In this document: positions 16,162 through 25,132 of the stretch, in pieces
Position numbering within the stretch: the stretch's first letter is position 1
Layout of the letters: every line of letters starts with the position of its first letter
From: a virus
Virus record (IMG/VR): IMGVR_UViG_3300001676_000015
Location: 1 to 29,951 of that record
DNA: 29,951 bases
Direction: 5' to 3' (one strand)
Made by a program: the position numbers and the translations under genes
The notes under the pieces: model-generated
What the model was told of the DNA's origin: nothing
Database searches by the model: none
The model's input: the letters and a program-made list of their open reading frames with translations, nothing else

Positions 16162-19100
16162 TACGTGTCCAACTCTTTGATCATGTAGTAGTTATTCTCA
16201 TACCTACGCATGATCTCCAACCCCCTCCTGAGGCTTTCAAGTGGTATCCACTGATCCTTGCCCTCCGTCTTGAATAGTATGAACGACTCGTCTACAAGTT
16301 GCTCACGGGTAAATGCTCTAGATTTTTTCGGGGACATCAACTTGATCTCGGTTGTCCACCCTTTAGCCCTGTAATGCTCTGGAACTGCTGCGTTAGTCTC
16401 TATAGCAGTGACCATGCTGCTCCACGATTCTATTTGGTCCCTGAGTAGCATTTCGTTTGCCCTGACCCGTGCCTCTGGGGTCAGTACGTCACCCTTGGTG
16501 AGGTGGATCGAGCCTTCCCCCCGAAACAGGTTCATCGGGTTTAGTAAGGCCCAGGGGCTGTCGGTCCCAATGTTGAACCCCATTCCAGTTTCACCTGTAC
16601 TCCCCAACGCATCGTACGCTACTTGGTATTTGTCTATTCCCGCCAGAACGCCGTGTAGTACATCTTGTAACGGCCCAAGTGCTGTGAGTTCCACGCTCCT
16701 CAACTCCTCTTGTTTGGCAGAAAGCCTTTCCGATACTACAGTGGGGTTCACTGAATCTCGGATGCTTTGACCGGGCGGCATCTTCAACGACTTGTTCAGG
16801 TTGGAGAACTGAGGGCCATACCACTTTTCAGCGTTATTCCCTACCTGGACGGCTAACCTATCCCACTCGTCCAAGTCTATCCACCCAGGTGGACCGTCAA
16901 GGAGGGCCTTCAGATCGAACTCAATCCAAAGAGCGGACATATGGGCAGCACGCTCAACCGGATCTAATGGCACGCCCAGGCGACCGCCGCCACCCGCAAG
17001 GAACTGACTCTGGCCTGGATTGGTTTGCTCTTCGTTCATTCTGCGAAGTGTATGGTAAGCAATGAAGTGGTTTAGCCTATCATTCGGCCTCATTTCATAC
17101 GCTACTGTCCCGTCCCCCAAGATGCTCAAGGCACTAATGGTAACCATGGCATCTTCCGGCGGCATTGGTGGCAGTAGTGACTTGAAGAATGTGTGTGCTG
17201 CTGGGTCTGCCATTATCGGCTCCAGAAAGTCAGCCAAACGGTCCCATTGACCTGCACTAACCATATCTTCAAAGAACTTGTGTCGTGCAACTGGCGAAAG
17301 TTGCAAGCCAAACACATGCTTGCTGGTGAGTGCGTTATCTATGGCCTTGACACCCTCCGCTGTCAGGTTTTCTATGCTAAACACCTCTGCAAGATTCTTG
17401 CCCGATGATGGGAAGAGTTCTATAAGCCAAAGTAGTTGCTGCCTCCCACCCCTTACGTCACTGGAGTACGCCTCCATGAGGACCGCTGCCTCCCTATCGC
17501 CTGGGTTGTCCCAGACATGGTCTAAGAGGCGAACGCCATAGTCTTCCCACTGGTCTGCTGTTTCAAATAGCATGTATTTGTGGTCCTCAAGGTACTCCAT
17601 ATCAGTGCCATAAATACGTACGCCACGGGGTCTTGGGGAGATTGCCGATCCAGGTGGTTTTGTATGGTCATACTCCGGTAGTGGTAAGTCGAGCCTTACC
17701 CCGACAGCCAAGATGGCTGCTTGAGATTCGTGGAGGTTCTCATTGAAATCGTTCTTCACCCCATTGGGGTACAGTGCCATATGCAACTCTGGGGACATCG
17801 ACCATACAGAACCGCCGTCTATATCCATCGCATACCCGTCTGCCTCTTTGATTAAGTCCCCACGAGGGTTGGTACTCCCCGTGGTAACAAGGCTTATCAT
17901 TCTCCCGGCGATTTCGGCGGCATGCTCATCATACCCCTTTGGCTCTACGTATGGAGATTCCATGTAGTCGGTAGATACCTCCCCCACAATCGGGAGGTCT
18001 ACACCCTCGCTCGTAAACGACTCCAGGTACATGGCTCTAGTGAGTGCCTGACGGTCGCTGGTTTGCCTGTTGGGAAGGGGTACGTATGGCGAAAATGCAC
18101 CTGGAGCATTCCGTTGTGCAGCCTGGATCTTTATTTCTTCGTCGGTTAGTTCGCCACGCTTTATCATCTCCGCAGTGTTTCGGGCTATCAGCGACTCCCT
18201 GCCACGCTCTATCGGAAAGGCGATTGGCTGAAGGATGGCCTGTTCTGCGGCAATCCACGGTATGCTTACAAACCTCCTCATTCCAGTCAGTATGGTCCTT
18301 GGGTTTTTCAGGTGGTACAGCAGTTCTTTGCCGGTCTTCTTGATGAGTTTACCAAAAGCCTGTGACCCTGACCATTTACCAGCGGGTGACTTGAAGGCGG
18401 CCCCGACAGCCCTGGCAAGAGTGAACACAACATCCTTGGTGTTGCGAAGTCCCGTCAGCGGGTTCACGTTTTTCAACACGCCACCCCTTATGGACTTCCA
18501 CACCTCTTTCCTTATGATCTTCTTTATTAGCAGGTTTACCCTCTTCTGAGCGTCTTCCACGCCCACTGTACCAGACGCTCTAGCCCGTACAGATAGGGCG
18601 GCCATAGCATCCTCTCCAAGTTCCGCTGCGACCTTCTTGCCTAGTGGTGTGTTTGTCAGGAACTCCTTTACTGCACCGGGGGTGGGGTTCCGAACTAGCC
18701 AGTCGAGTCTGCTCAACCCATTCTTTAGGAACGTACCCTCTTGACCTGTACCAACAAATGTGTTTATCGCCCTTATAAGCCTACCGTCTTTTGCGCCGTA
18801 TCGGGCCGCCTGTCCAAGGATTACACCACCTGCGTAAACATGGAGCCAGTCAACTGTCCCCAACTCCCTGTCTTCGGCTCTGGCTGCCTCCATCAGTGCT
18901 ACCGCACGCTCCTGAACAAACTCCTCCATCTCAGCAATGTATTCCGGGGTGTGCTGCTGCAACGACATGCCTGTACCCGCAAGGAAGTTGGCCTCTGACT
19001 CCACAGATTCGGCGAGTCCGAACTGGCGTACTGCCTCGAAGAACGGGAGGCTCGCAAAGTTTGTCTCGAACACGCCGGGTTTAGGTTCACCACTTGCGTT

Positions 19101-20813
19101 TTGAAGCGCACCCCCTTGCGGCTGGGTTGTTGTACCTTGCGCTCTCGTAGGCGGACCTGCTGGAGTCCTGACCCTACTGGCAGTGGCTGGTCTGTTGCCA
19201 TCCGGCTCTTGTATACTCCAAGTGCCACCGCCTATAAAGTCATCCCAGTTGCCGTCATCATTTTCTGAGAGTACAAGCAACTGGCCCGGAGATTCTGGCC
19301 CCATAAGAATCCTGCCGCCATCTCCAAGTGCAGCGTCTATATCTGCCAACCTGTTTTGAAGGTCTGCCTGTGTGAATGGCCCTTCAAACCCGGCTTCAAT
19401 ACTCGATACGACCAACCTTTGGGTGAACGGAGTCATTGCGGTTAGTTCACGTTCAAGGTGCGTGAAATCAATATTTGCGGGTAACGACTTCCCCCGCATG
19501 GCTGCGAGTACACCGCCAGCGTTGTAGATTTCGATTCTGCTAGGCACAATGCTTGCACCACCACCACCACCACCACCTGCTCCTCTACCGCCAGTGGTTG
19601 CAGGTGGGACTACCCTATTCCGGAGTTCGTTTAGGACTTCAACCGTCTTCTTAAGTCTGTCTTTGTCTTTCCCGTCGGGTGTCTCCCTATACATGCGTCC
19701 CAGGGTCAATGACAGGTCTTTTAGGGTACGAGTAAACGCCCCAGGCACGTCAACCTGATTGTGTTCTCCAAAGGCCTTAGATACTATCTTCGTAATGATA
19801 TCTGGCCTAATCTCACGTGCAGCCCTTGTAATGTCGGTTAGCATGTTTCGTACTATTATAGACGCATCGCCACGTGTGTAGACTCCTGACACGTAGGCCT
19901 CCAGGGCTGGCACAAGTGCCACAATCTCCTGCGCCCACTTTTCGGCACTCCCCGCCAGATATGAGGCATACAAACGATAAGCAGCCAGCGTCTCATCAGT
20001 TGAGGACTTAGCCGTTGAAGGTTTGTCTAGTATCGTACTGACCATTTTCGCCCTACCCGATGGCGAGGAGGCGAACTTTTCTGCCCTTCCTTCTGCGTAT
20101 TTATTAGCGTCGTCCATGGCTGGCTGACTCATGGTATCTTTCGATATCTGGTTAGCCGCTCCAATGTATGCGTCAACGACACCGGAACGGGCTACTATCG
20201 GATCATCTTCGTTTAGTCTAGCCTTGACGTACTGAAGAGACTGTAGGTCTACCGCCGGTGCCCGAACAGACCTGTTCCGTATCCCACTGGACTTCGCCCG
20301 AAGAATCCTTGCCTCGTCCTCTGGGGTGCCCTCGTCTGACTGCATGCGTGAAAGAGCGTAATCCCTCTCGTTTGTAGCCTCTTCTTCTACCAAGGCCATA
20401 TACTTAGCCTTTAGTTCTCCCTTATTACCACGCATTGCCGCCCGGTAGAAGAACGGAGCCTGCTTGACAAGATTCTCATAGTCTTCGTCGAACTTCTTTG
20501 CCGCTGGAACAAGGTTGGGCTTCAGTGGGACTCCATCTTTATCTACATCGTCAAGATCAGAGCCAGCCGCCTGACCTTGCTCGGCAATGCCTTCCTTACC
20601 AAGGAACTCCCCGTCTGGCCCTAGCAGAGCCTTTTGGAGGTGGCCTTCTGCCCCTTTATCTATAATAGCACCAGTAGCAGATACTACTTTGCCTATTGTG
20701 CTGATGGTATCGAGTGAATCCTTGTAATCTTGCTCCAAGTCCTTGACCAGAAACTCGTCCTGAGTGTTCACAGCCTCTCGGTAGTCAGGGCCGGTTAGGT
20801 TTACCTGTACCAT
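16158..20813 (-). CDS. Large internal virion protein, 1551 residues (gp15-position)
   Basis: The ATG lies in a TAATG overlap with the gp14-like gene and the stop overlaps the giant gene (TTGA). The protein is largely helical and charged, with a glycine-rich hinge (GGRGAGGGGGGG) near residue 415 and a proline/glutamine-rich linker at about 535-580, so it appears to consist of at least three blocks. A basic stretch with KKIIRKEVWKSIRGG and RFVSIPWIAAEQAILQPIAF lies near residues 770-870. No enzymatic motif was recognised. Place and size suggest the counterpart of T7 gp15 (747 residues) in the ejection apparatus, but sequence alone does not prove homology. Confidence 0.75.
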   Translation of the reverse strand: MVQVNLTGPDYREAVNTQDEFLVKDLEQDYKDSLDTISTIGKVVSATGAIIDKGAEGHLQKALLGPDGEFLGKEGIAEQGQAAGSDLDDVDKDGVPLKPNLVPAAKKFDEDYENLVKQAPFFYRAAMRGNKGELKAKYMALVEEEATNERDYALSRMQSDEGTPEDEARILRAKSSGIRNRSVRAPAVDLQSLQYVKARLNEDDPIVARSGVVDAYIGAANQISKDTMSQPAMDDANKYAEGRAEKFASSPSGRAKMVSTILDKPSTAKSSTDETLAAYRLYASYLAGSAEKWAQEIVALVPALEAYVSGVYTRGDASIIVRNMLTDITRAAREIRPDIITKIVSKAFGEHNQVDVPGAFTRTLKDLSLTLGRMYRETPDGKDKDRLKKTVEVLNELRNRVVPPATTGGRGAGGGGGGGASIVPSRIEIYNAGGVLAAMRGKSLPANIDFTHLERELTAMTPFTQRLVVSSIEAGFEGPFTQADLQNRLADIDAALGDGGRILMGPESPGQLLVLSENDDGNWDDFIGGGTWSIQEPDGNRPATASRVRTPAGPPTRAQGTTTQPQGGALQNASGEPKPGVFETNFASLPFFEAVRQFGLAESVESEANFLAGTGMSLQQHTPEYIAEMEEFVQERAVALMEAARAEDRELGTVDWLHVYAGGVILGQAARYGAKDGRLIRAINTFVGTGQEGTFLKNGLSRLDWLVRNPTPGAVKEFLTNTPLGKKVAAELGEDAMAALSVRARASGTVGVEDAQKRVNLLIKKIIRKEVWKSIRGGVLKNVNPLTGLRNTKDVVFTLARAVGAAFKSPAGKWSGSQAFGKLIKKTGKELLYHLKNPRTILTGMRRFVSIPWIAAEQAILQPIAFPIERGRESLIARNTAEMIKRGELTDEEIKIQAAQRNAPGAFSPYVPLPNRQTSDRQALTRAMYLESFTSEGVDLPIVGEVSTDYMESPYVEPKGYDEHAAEIAGRMISLVTTGSTNPRGDLIKEADGYAMDIDGGSVWSMSPELHMALYPNGVKNDFNENLHESQAAILAVGVRLDLPLPEYDHTKPPGSAISPRPRGVRIYGTDMEYLEDHKYMLFETADQWEDYGVRLLDHVWDNPGDREAAVLMEAYSSDVRGGRQQLLWLIELFPSSGKNLAEVFSIENLTAEGVKAIDNALTSKHVFGLQLSPVARHKFFEDMVSAGQWDRLADFLEPIMADPAAHTFFKSLLPPMPPEDAMVTISALSILGDGTVAYEMRPNDRLNHFIAYHTLRRMNEEQTNPGQSQFLAGGGGRLGVPLDPVERAAHMSALWIEFDLKALLDGPPGWIDLDEWDRLAVQVGNNAEKWYGPQFSNLNKSLKMPPGQSIRDSVNPTVVSERLSAKQEELRSVELTALGPLQDVLHGVLAGIDKYQVAYDALGSTGETGMGFNIGTDSPWALLNPMNLFRGEGSIHLTKGDVLTPEARVRANEMLLRDQIESWSSMVTAIETNAAVPEHYRAKGWTTEIKLMSPKKSRAFTREQLVDESFILFKTEGKDQWIPLESLRRGLEIMRRYENNYYMIKELDTY

Positions 20814-21205
20814 TAGGCGCCCCCCGTCCCAAACATTGCCGGGTTTCTCATCTTATGGTCCTTCGGTAGGCCAGCAAGCATGGCAGCACTTTGATAGATA
20901 CCTTCCCTAACCATCCCACCACCAACCGCAGCACCAGACCCTGAAGCCCTAGATACGCCACCCCCTTCGTATTTCCCCCCGACTTCTCCAGCCTTCTTCC
21001 TTGTGATACGCCCACGCTCGTATGCAGCGGAAAGCATGGTGTCTGCCTTCTGCTTCCTCGCCAACTTCTCGGCCTTCTTACGCTTCTTCTTGGCCCTATG
21101 GCCCAGTGCAAATCCAATGAGTGCCCCGAAAGGAGCCACAGACGCCCCAAATACGCTTGCAAACTGTAGGCTCGTGTCTACAGCACCTTCCCATTCTTCA
21201 GACAT
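20813..21205 (-). CDS. Small internal virion protein (gp14-position)
   Basis: A 130-residue protein with its ATG in a TAATG overlap with tail tubular B and a GGAGGG ribosome-binding site. An N-terminal hydrophobic stretch (FGASVAPFGALIGFALG, about residues 19-35) is followed by a very basic segment (HRAKKKRKKAEKLARKQK) and then RRAGE-like text (RKKAGEVGGKYEGGGVSRAS) and GSGAAVGGG. This order (membrane segment, basic/helical region, glycine- and serine-rich SG-x-G part) is like T7 gp14-type proteins, which form the outer-membrane part of the ejection channel. Position directly after tail tubular B supports it. Confidence 0.6.
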   Translation of the reverse strand: MSEEWEGAVDTSLQFASVFGASVAPFGALIGFALGHRAKKKRKKAEKLARKQKADTMLSAAYERGRITRKKAGEVGGKYEGGGVSRASGSGAAVGGGMVREGIYQSAAMLAGLPKDHKMRNPAMFGTGGA

Positions 21206-24200
21206 TATCCCTCCGTACTCATATCTATGCTGATTCCAACGATCTCTGCGGGGTACGGACGATCCGTTGACACCTCCACAAGTGGCTGTAGGCCATAAAG
21301 GCCAGCAACTGGCACTTCAAACCAGCCCTGCGACAATGGTGGCAGCACCGTACCCGAATCGGTTGTGAAGTTGTTGTCTACCTCGTACCCATTTACCTTC
21401 ACCCCCCGTGATCCATTGAGGTTAGCCACCACTGAGGATATGTTCTTGGTTCTACCAAGTGTGCTGGGAGTCCTTGGAGTGCCTACGCTTTCAGGCACCC
21501 TTGGCTGGACAGCCATGCTGATCTTCTTGCCCACCCGAATAGTATCTGCCGCGGTTGGCAACGCCTCTCCGGTGACTGTAATGGTACTACCCGCTACTGC
21601 ACCCGTGCAGAGCCACTCGCCACGGTACAGTCCGTCGAGTTTGACAGAAACTGTCTCCCCATCCAGGTGGCTTATCCCCGCTGGCAGGGTTATTACCAGT
21701 TCATTCTGTCCATCATCATGATCTGCGGTGGCGGGAGTCACCGCCTCGTCCATGTATATCTGGTCCTCGAACCGTATCAAACGGAACTTGCCAGTATCGT
21801 TGAGTGACAGGTAGAAGTCGTCCCCTGTGGTTGGTCGCCCGCTCGCAGGGGGTGTCTCGTTCCTTGAGGGGCACATGGAAGAGCATAGTGGCAACTTCAT
21901 CCTTGACCACCCATAGAACCCGGCAGTCTCGTTCACACGGCACGCTAAAACCTCCCCGTCTGACAGCCTGACCATTACAACTGGGTCTTCCTCGCCCTCC
22001 CATAGGATCATCTCTTCAATGGTGGCAGAGAGGAACAGGTGTTCATGTCCCACCGTTATGTTTTGGCTAGTATACCTCTGGTTGTCAAAGTTGAACTTCA
22101 TTGCCCGGACAGTCTTCTTGTCCTTCTGAACGAAAAGCAGGATATTACCCACGATAAGCGACTTGATAGAGGACGACCCGTAAGCAGATTGCCTGTCAAC
22201 GCCCACGCTAAGGGCAGATAATGGGGAACCAGTTATCGAGAACTCCGATGAGTCCGTCCCTACTATCAGATCCTTACCTGAGGCAAGCCAGTTTACCTTA
22301 CTACCACGCAGGTCGTTCACTATGAAGTGGATACCGCTAGAAGCGTCTGCACCTAGCGCAAAGTTCTCCGGGTCTCCACCAATGCTGCCAACAACAACAC
22401 TCTTTGCGTCACGAAAGCCGGAAAAGATCACACGCCCCTGGTGGCTTACTCCGCAACTTGGGAATCCAACTGATCTAGACCAGCCCAGAGAGAACTTGCT
22501 TGTGATAGACTGGTGTATTGGCGCAACTATGCACCTAGCAATGAAGCAGTTGTCCTTCTTCACTATTAGAGCGAACGTCCCTCCGTTTACATGGATCACA
22601 CCACCCATGGGGTGGTTGTTTATCGGTTGGTCCCCGTAGGTTGGGTCTAAGGGATTTGCGGTTCCATACCCCGCAACTGTTGGATCTGCCACATCTCCCC
22701 GGACATAGGTATCGAAATAGTCCAGGTGACTGTCTGGTATGTGGTCTCCGATCTCTTCAGCCGGTATGTTACCCACCCATAGGATACACGTATCCCCTGC
22801 CAGTATCTTCCTGTACATACCAGGGATCGCCTCAGGCGTCGAAGAGGAGTATTCGAGGTATAACCTAGAAATGGTGATCGTGGGTAGCAACTCTTTAGTT
22901 CTTTTATCCCGTAGCCGGAAGATGACATGAGGACCGTTACTTGCGGCGTTAGCCGTTTCGGAACCACCACCGGCTCCTGGCACTGAGCCTCGCCATGTAG
23001 GATAGTAGGCGTTGTTCCAGTTGGGTAGGTACCCCCCGGTCATCGGGTAACAGACCAAGTGTTTCTCGTCCAATTCCGCGGGTTCTAACCCGGAAGCCGA
23101 CCCCGTCAGTGCGACCATGGCATGGCATAGAAAGTTCTTGCCGCCAGTAGTGTAATCCTGTTTTCCTGAGCCAGCCTTGGTGACAATGCAGCCAACCATC
23201 TGGTTCAAACCTGCCGGACAACCCGAACCTTCGATGGTTGTATTCTGTAGTATTACCCATGGTGGGGCGCATTTGTGGTCTAAGTTACCATTTAGGGTAG
23301 GAGGGTTCGGGAACGGATACCCCGGCTTGTAACCAGCAGCCGAATAATGGTTTGGGGTGGCATTGGCACCATACCAGGCGTTCTGTTTCGGCGGTTGTGC
23401 GTGCGTGAAGTGGAGTTCCGATACTGGTAACGGGTCCATTACCCACGGGCCGTCCCAGTCAAGTGGATCACTGACGTTCGTTGGGAACCTGTATTTCGGA
23501 TCTGGGGGGTTGCCGGGGTTCCATCCAGTAAAAGAGGCTCTCTGACACTGGGCCTTTCTGGGGCTTTTAATCGAGGTGACTATCGCATACACACCACGGT
23601 TATCGTCCCCCCACCGGGTATTCCCATGCTCCTTCCCCTTTAGGTACCACTCCGCTGCCGATTCGTACCAGGGTCGCTTCACTGAATGCCCAATCCGGTA
23701 TATGGCCCCAACGTCGTCCTCCCCGAACCAGTCTCTTGTGGTCTCCAAGAACCACCCCCCACCCGTTGAGGCTGTAGTCACTACCATGGAGAACCGCTCG
23801 CCCTTTGAGTACTTGACTGCTGGTGAGCGACCTGCACACTTGTACGGGCTGGTGTTTAGAGTGACCTTACCAGTCTCATTGTCAGTTGTAGCGTACACCT
23901 GTATCGGTGCTTCGTCGGGGTGCATGACTATCAGCAGTTGCTCGTGCTGGAAGTACTGCAACTCTGGTAGTTGTTCGGCAGTGAAGTTGTGTAGTCCGAA
24001 GATCCCCGTGTACCCGTTGCTTAACCCCGCAGTGTTTGTGCCTGGGGGGAAGTATTTAATCGGTGAGACAGCCGCTGATGGGGACTTGAATGGTAGGTTG
24101 GACTTCTCGAACTCAGTCCAGATCGAATCAGCGGTCGGTGCATCCTCGCCTACCGACGTTATAAACTCGTTGTTGACCACAGCCCTGATAACGCCCCAGG

Positions 24201-24498
24201 TGTCGGTGCCATTATTCAAGACCTCAAACACAAGCACGTAAATGTCCGACCCATGCACCATTGAGATCAACTTGCAAGCGTCAGAGGTGTAGGTTTGGTC
24301 GGCTTCATCTGGCTCAGTGGTAGAGAACGCAGTGTCGTCAATGAACCGGGTTCCACCACGCTTTTCTATTGACCCAGTGGACGACACAATGGCACCCTCG
24401 ACCTTACGGCAGGATGCTTCATAGACCTGGGGATTGGCTAACCCGTCAAGCCTCGGGGATACCTCACCATTACGAAAACTGACCTGTGGATACCACAA
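21205..24498 (-). CDS. Tail tubular protein B (T7 gp12-like nozzle)
   Basis: A 1097-residue protein beginning with TTG one base after the adaptor stop, with AGGGGG just upstream. The N-terminus is diagnostic: SFRNGEVSPRLDGLANPQVY, then GAIVSSTGSIEKRGGTRFID, matching the F-x-G-E-x-S-P-x-L ... RR-x-G-T-x-F pattern of podovirus tail tubular B. The middle is long and rich in aromatic and glycine residues, and the C-terminus contains beta-rich parts (SHLDGETVSVKLDGLYRGEW) also found in this family. T7 gp12 is 794 residues, so about 300 extra residues are present, probably insertions in the central region. It should form the distal tail tube below the adaptor ring. Confidence 0.9.
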   Translation of the reverse strand: MWYPQVSFRNGEVSPRLDGLANPQVYEASCRKVEGAIVSSTGSIEKRGGTRFIDDTAFSTTEPDEADQTYTSDACKLISMVHGSDIYVLVFEVLNNGTDTWGVIRAVVNNEFITSVGEDAPTADSIWTEFEKSNLPFKSPSAAVSPIKYFPPGTNTAGLSNGYTGIFGLHNFTAEQLPELQYFQHEQLLIVMHPDEAPIQVYATTDNETGKVTLNTSPYKCAGRSPAVKYSKGERFSMVVTTASTGGGWFLETTRDWFGEDDVGAIYRIGHSVKRPWYESAAEWYLKGKEHGNTRWGDDNRGVYAIVTSIKSPRKAQCQRASFTGWNPGNPPDPKYRFPTNVSDPLDWDGPWVMDPLPVSELHFTHAQPPKQNAWYGANATPNHYSAAGYKPGYPFPNPPTLNGNLDHKCAPPWVILQNTTIEGSGCPAGLNQMVGCIVTKAGSGKQDYTTGGKNFLCHAMVALTGSASGLEPAELDEKHLVCYPMTGGYLPNWNNAYYPTWRGSVPGAGGGSETANAASNGPHVIFRLRDKRTKELLPTITISRLYLEYSSSTPEAIPGMYRKILAGDTCILWVGNIPAEEIGDHIPDSHLDYFDTYVRGDVADPTVAGYGTANPLDPTYGDQPINNHPMGGVIHVNGGTFALIVKKDNCFIARCIVAPIHQSITSKFSLGWSRSVGFPSCGVSHQGRVIFSGFRDAKSVVVGSIGGDPENFALGADASSGIHFIVNDLRGSKVNWLASGKDLIVGTDSSEFSITGSPLSALSVGVDRQSAYGSSSIKSLIVGNILLFVQKDKKTVRAMKFNFDNQRYTSQNITVGHEHLFLSATIEEMILWEGEEDPVVMVRLSDGEVLACRVNETAGFYGWSRMKLPLCSSMCPSRNETPPASGRPTTGDDFYLSLNDTGKFRLIRFEDQIYMDEAVTPATADHDDGQNELVITLPAGISHLDGETVSVKLDGLYRGEWLCTGAVAGSTITVTGEALPTAADTIRVGKKISMAVQPRVPESVGTPRTPSTLGRTKNISSVVANLNGSRGVKVNGYEVDNNFTTDSGTVLPPLSQGWFEVPVAGLYGLQPLVEVSTDRPYPAEIVGISIDMSTEG

Positions 24499-24499
24499 A

Positions 24500-25132
24500 C
24501 TACCCCCTATACCTTACGTCAACCAATGCAGTTGAAGAGAAGTACCTCCCAGAGGACTCTTGCCCGTCAATGCCCTTGGCCTTGAGCAACGCCTCTCGAT
24601 ACTTCTGCTCTATGAGAGCAATCTCGCTTGCGCTCTTCCCGAAGTTGGCCCCGACAAATGCCGCAAGCCCCAACCCAGCAGCATGCCTCATGGCAGGTGA
24701 TAGGAGGTGAATGTAAGCGTCACCAACGTCAAAAACGTACTCAAGTTTGGCTGTGGCCTGATTCGTGACCAAGCATCTGGTCTTTACCGGGGTAGCGGCG
24801 GTGTTAGCAACAATCTCGATCTCCCACTGTACCTCCTCTGACGATTTGGGCTGGTTGGGGTGGCCGTTCAGGGCTAACGCCCGTATGTAGTCAGAGGGCA
24901 GGGAGAACACGTTTGACCACCTAGTGGAGTCTTGGAAGTCTGAGTCCACCAGTGCAGTGAGGACGGCTGTAGTCTTGCAGCCATTCCAGGCGTGATCGCT
25001 AATGAACTGCTGCCTGAAATCATCCCAAACAGCGTCGATAAGTTTTGCCTGGGCCGTGCCGTCAACCTGACCAGTCACCTGCCCCACACCCAGTTGGGTA
25101 AGTCCAATGTTCCATATATCTTCGACTGCCAT
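24500..25132 (-). CDS. Tail tubular protein A (T7 gp11-like adaptor) from an internal start
   Basis: In the same frame as the 865-residue gene, an ATG at 25130-25132 (MAVEDIWNIG) has a strong AAAGAGGAG seven bases upstream. It would give a 210-residue protein, close to the 196 of T7 gp11, and it begins exactly at the domain boundary. The adaptor forms the ring under the portal. Directly upstream of the site, one alternative frame has a TAA stop touching the ribosome-binding site (TCCTAAAGAGGAG), as expected if two separate genes once met here. Whether free adaptor, fusion, or both are made cannot be told from sequence. Confidence 0.7.
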   Translation of the reverse strand: MAVEDIWNIGLTQLGVGQVTGQVDGTAQAKLIDAVWDDFRQQFISDHAWNGCKTTAVLTALVDSDFQDSTRWSNVFSLPSDYIRALALNGHPNQPKSSEEVQWEIEIVANTAATPVKTRCLVTNQATAKLEYVFDVGDAYIHLLSPAMRHAAGLGLAAFVGANFGKSASEIALIEQKYREALLKAKGIDGQESSGRYFSSTALVDVRYRG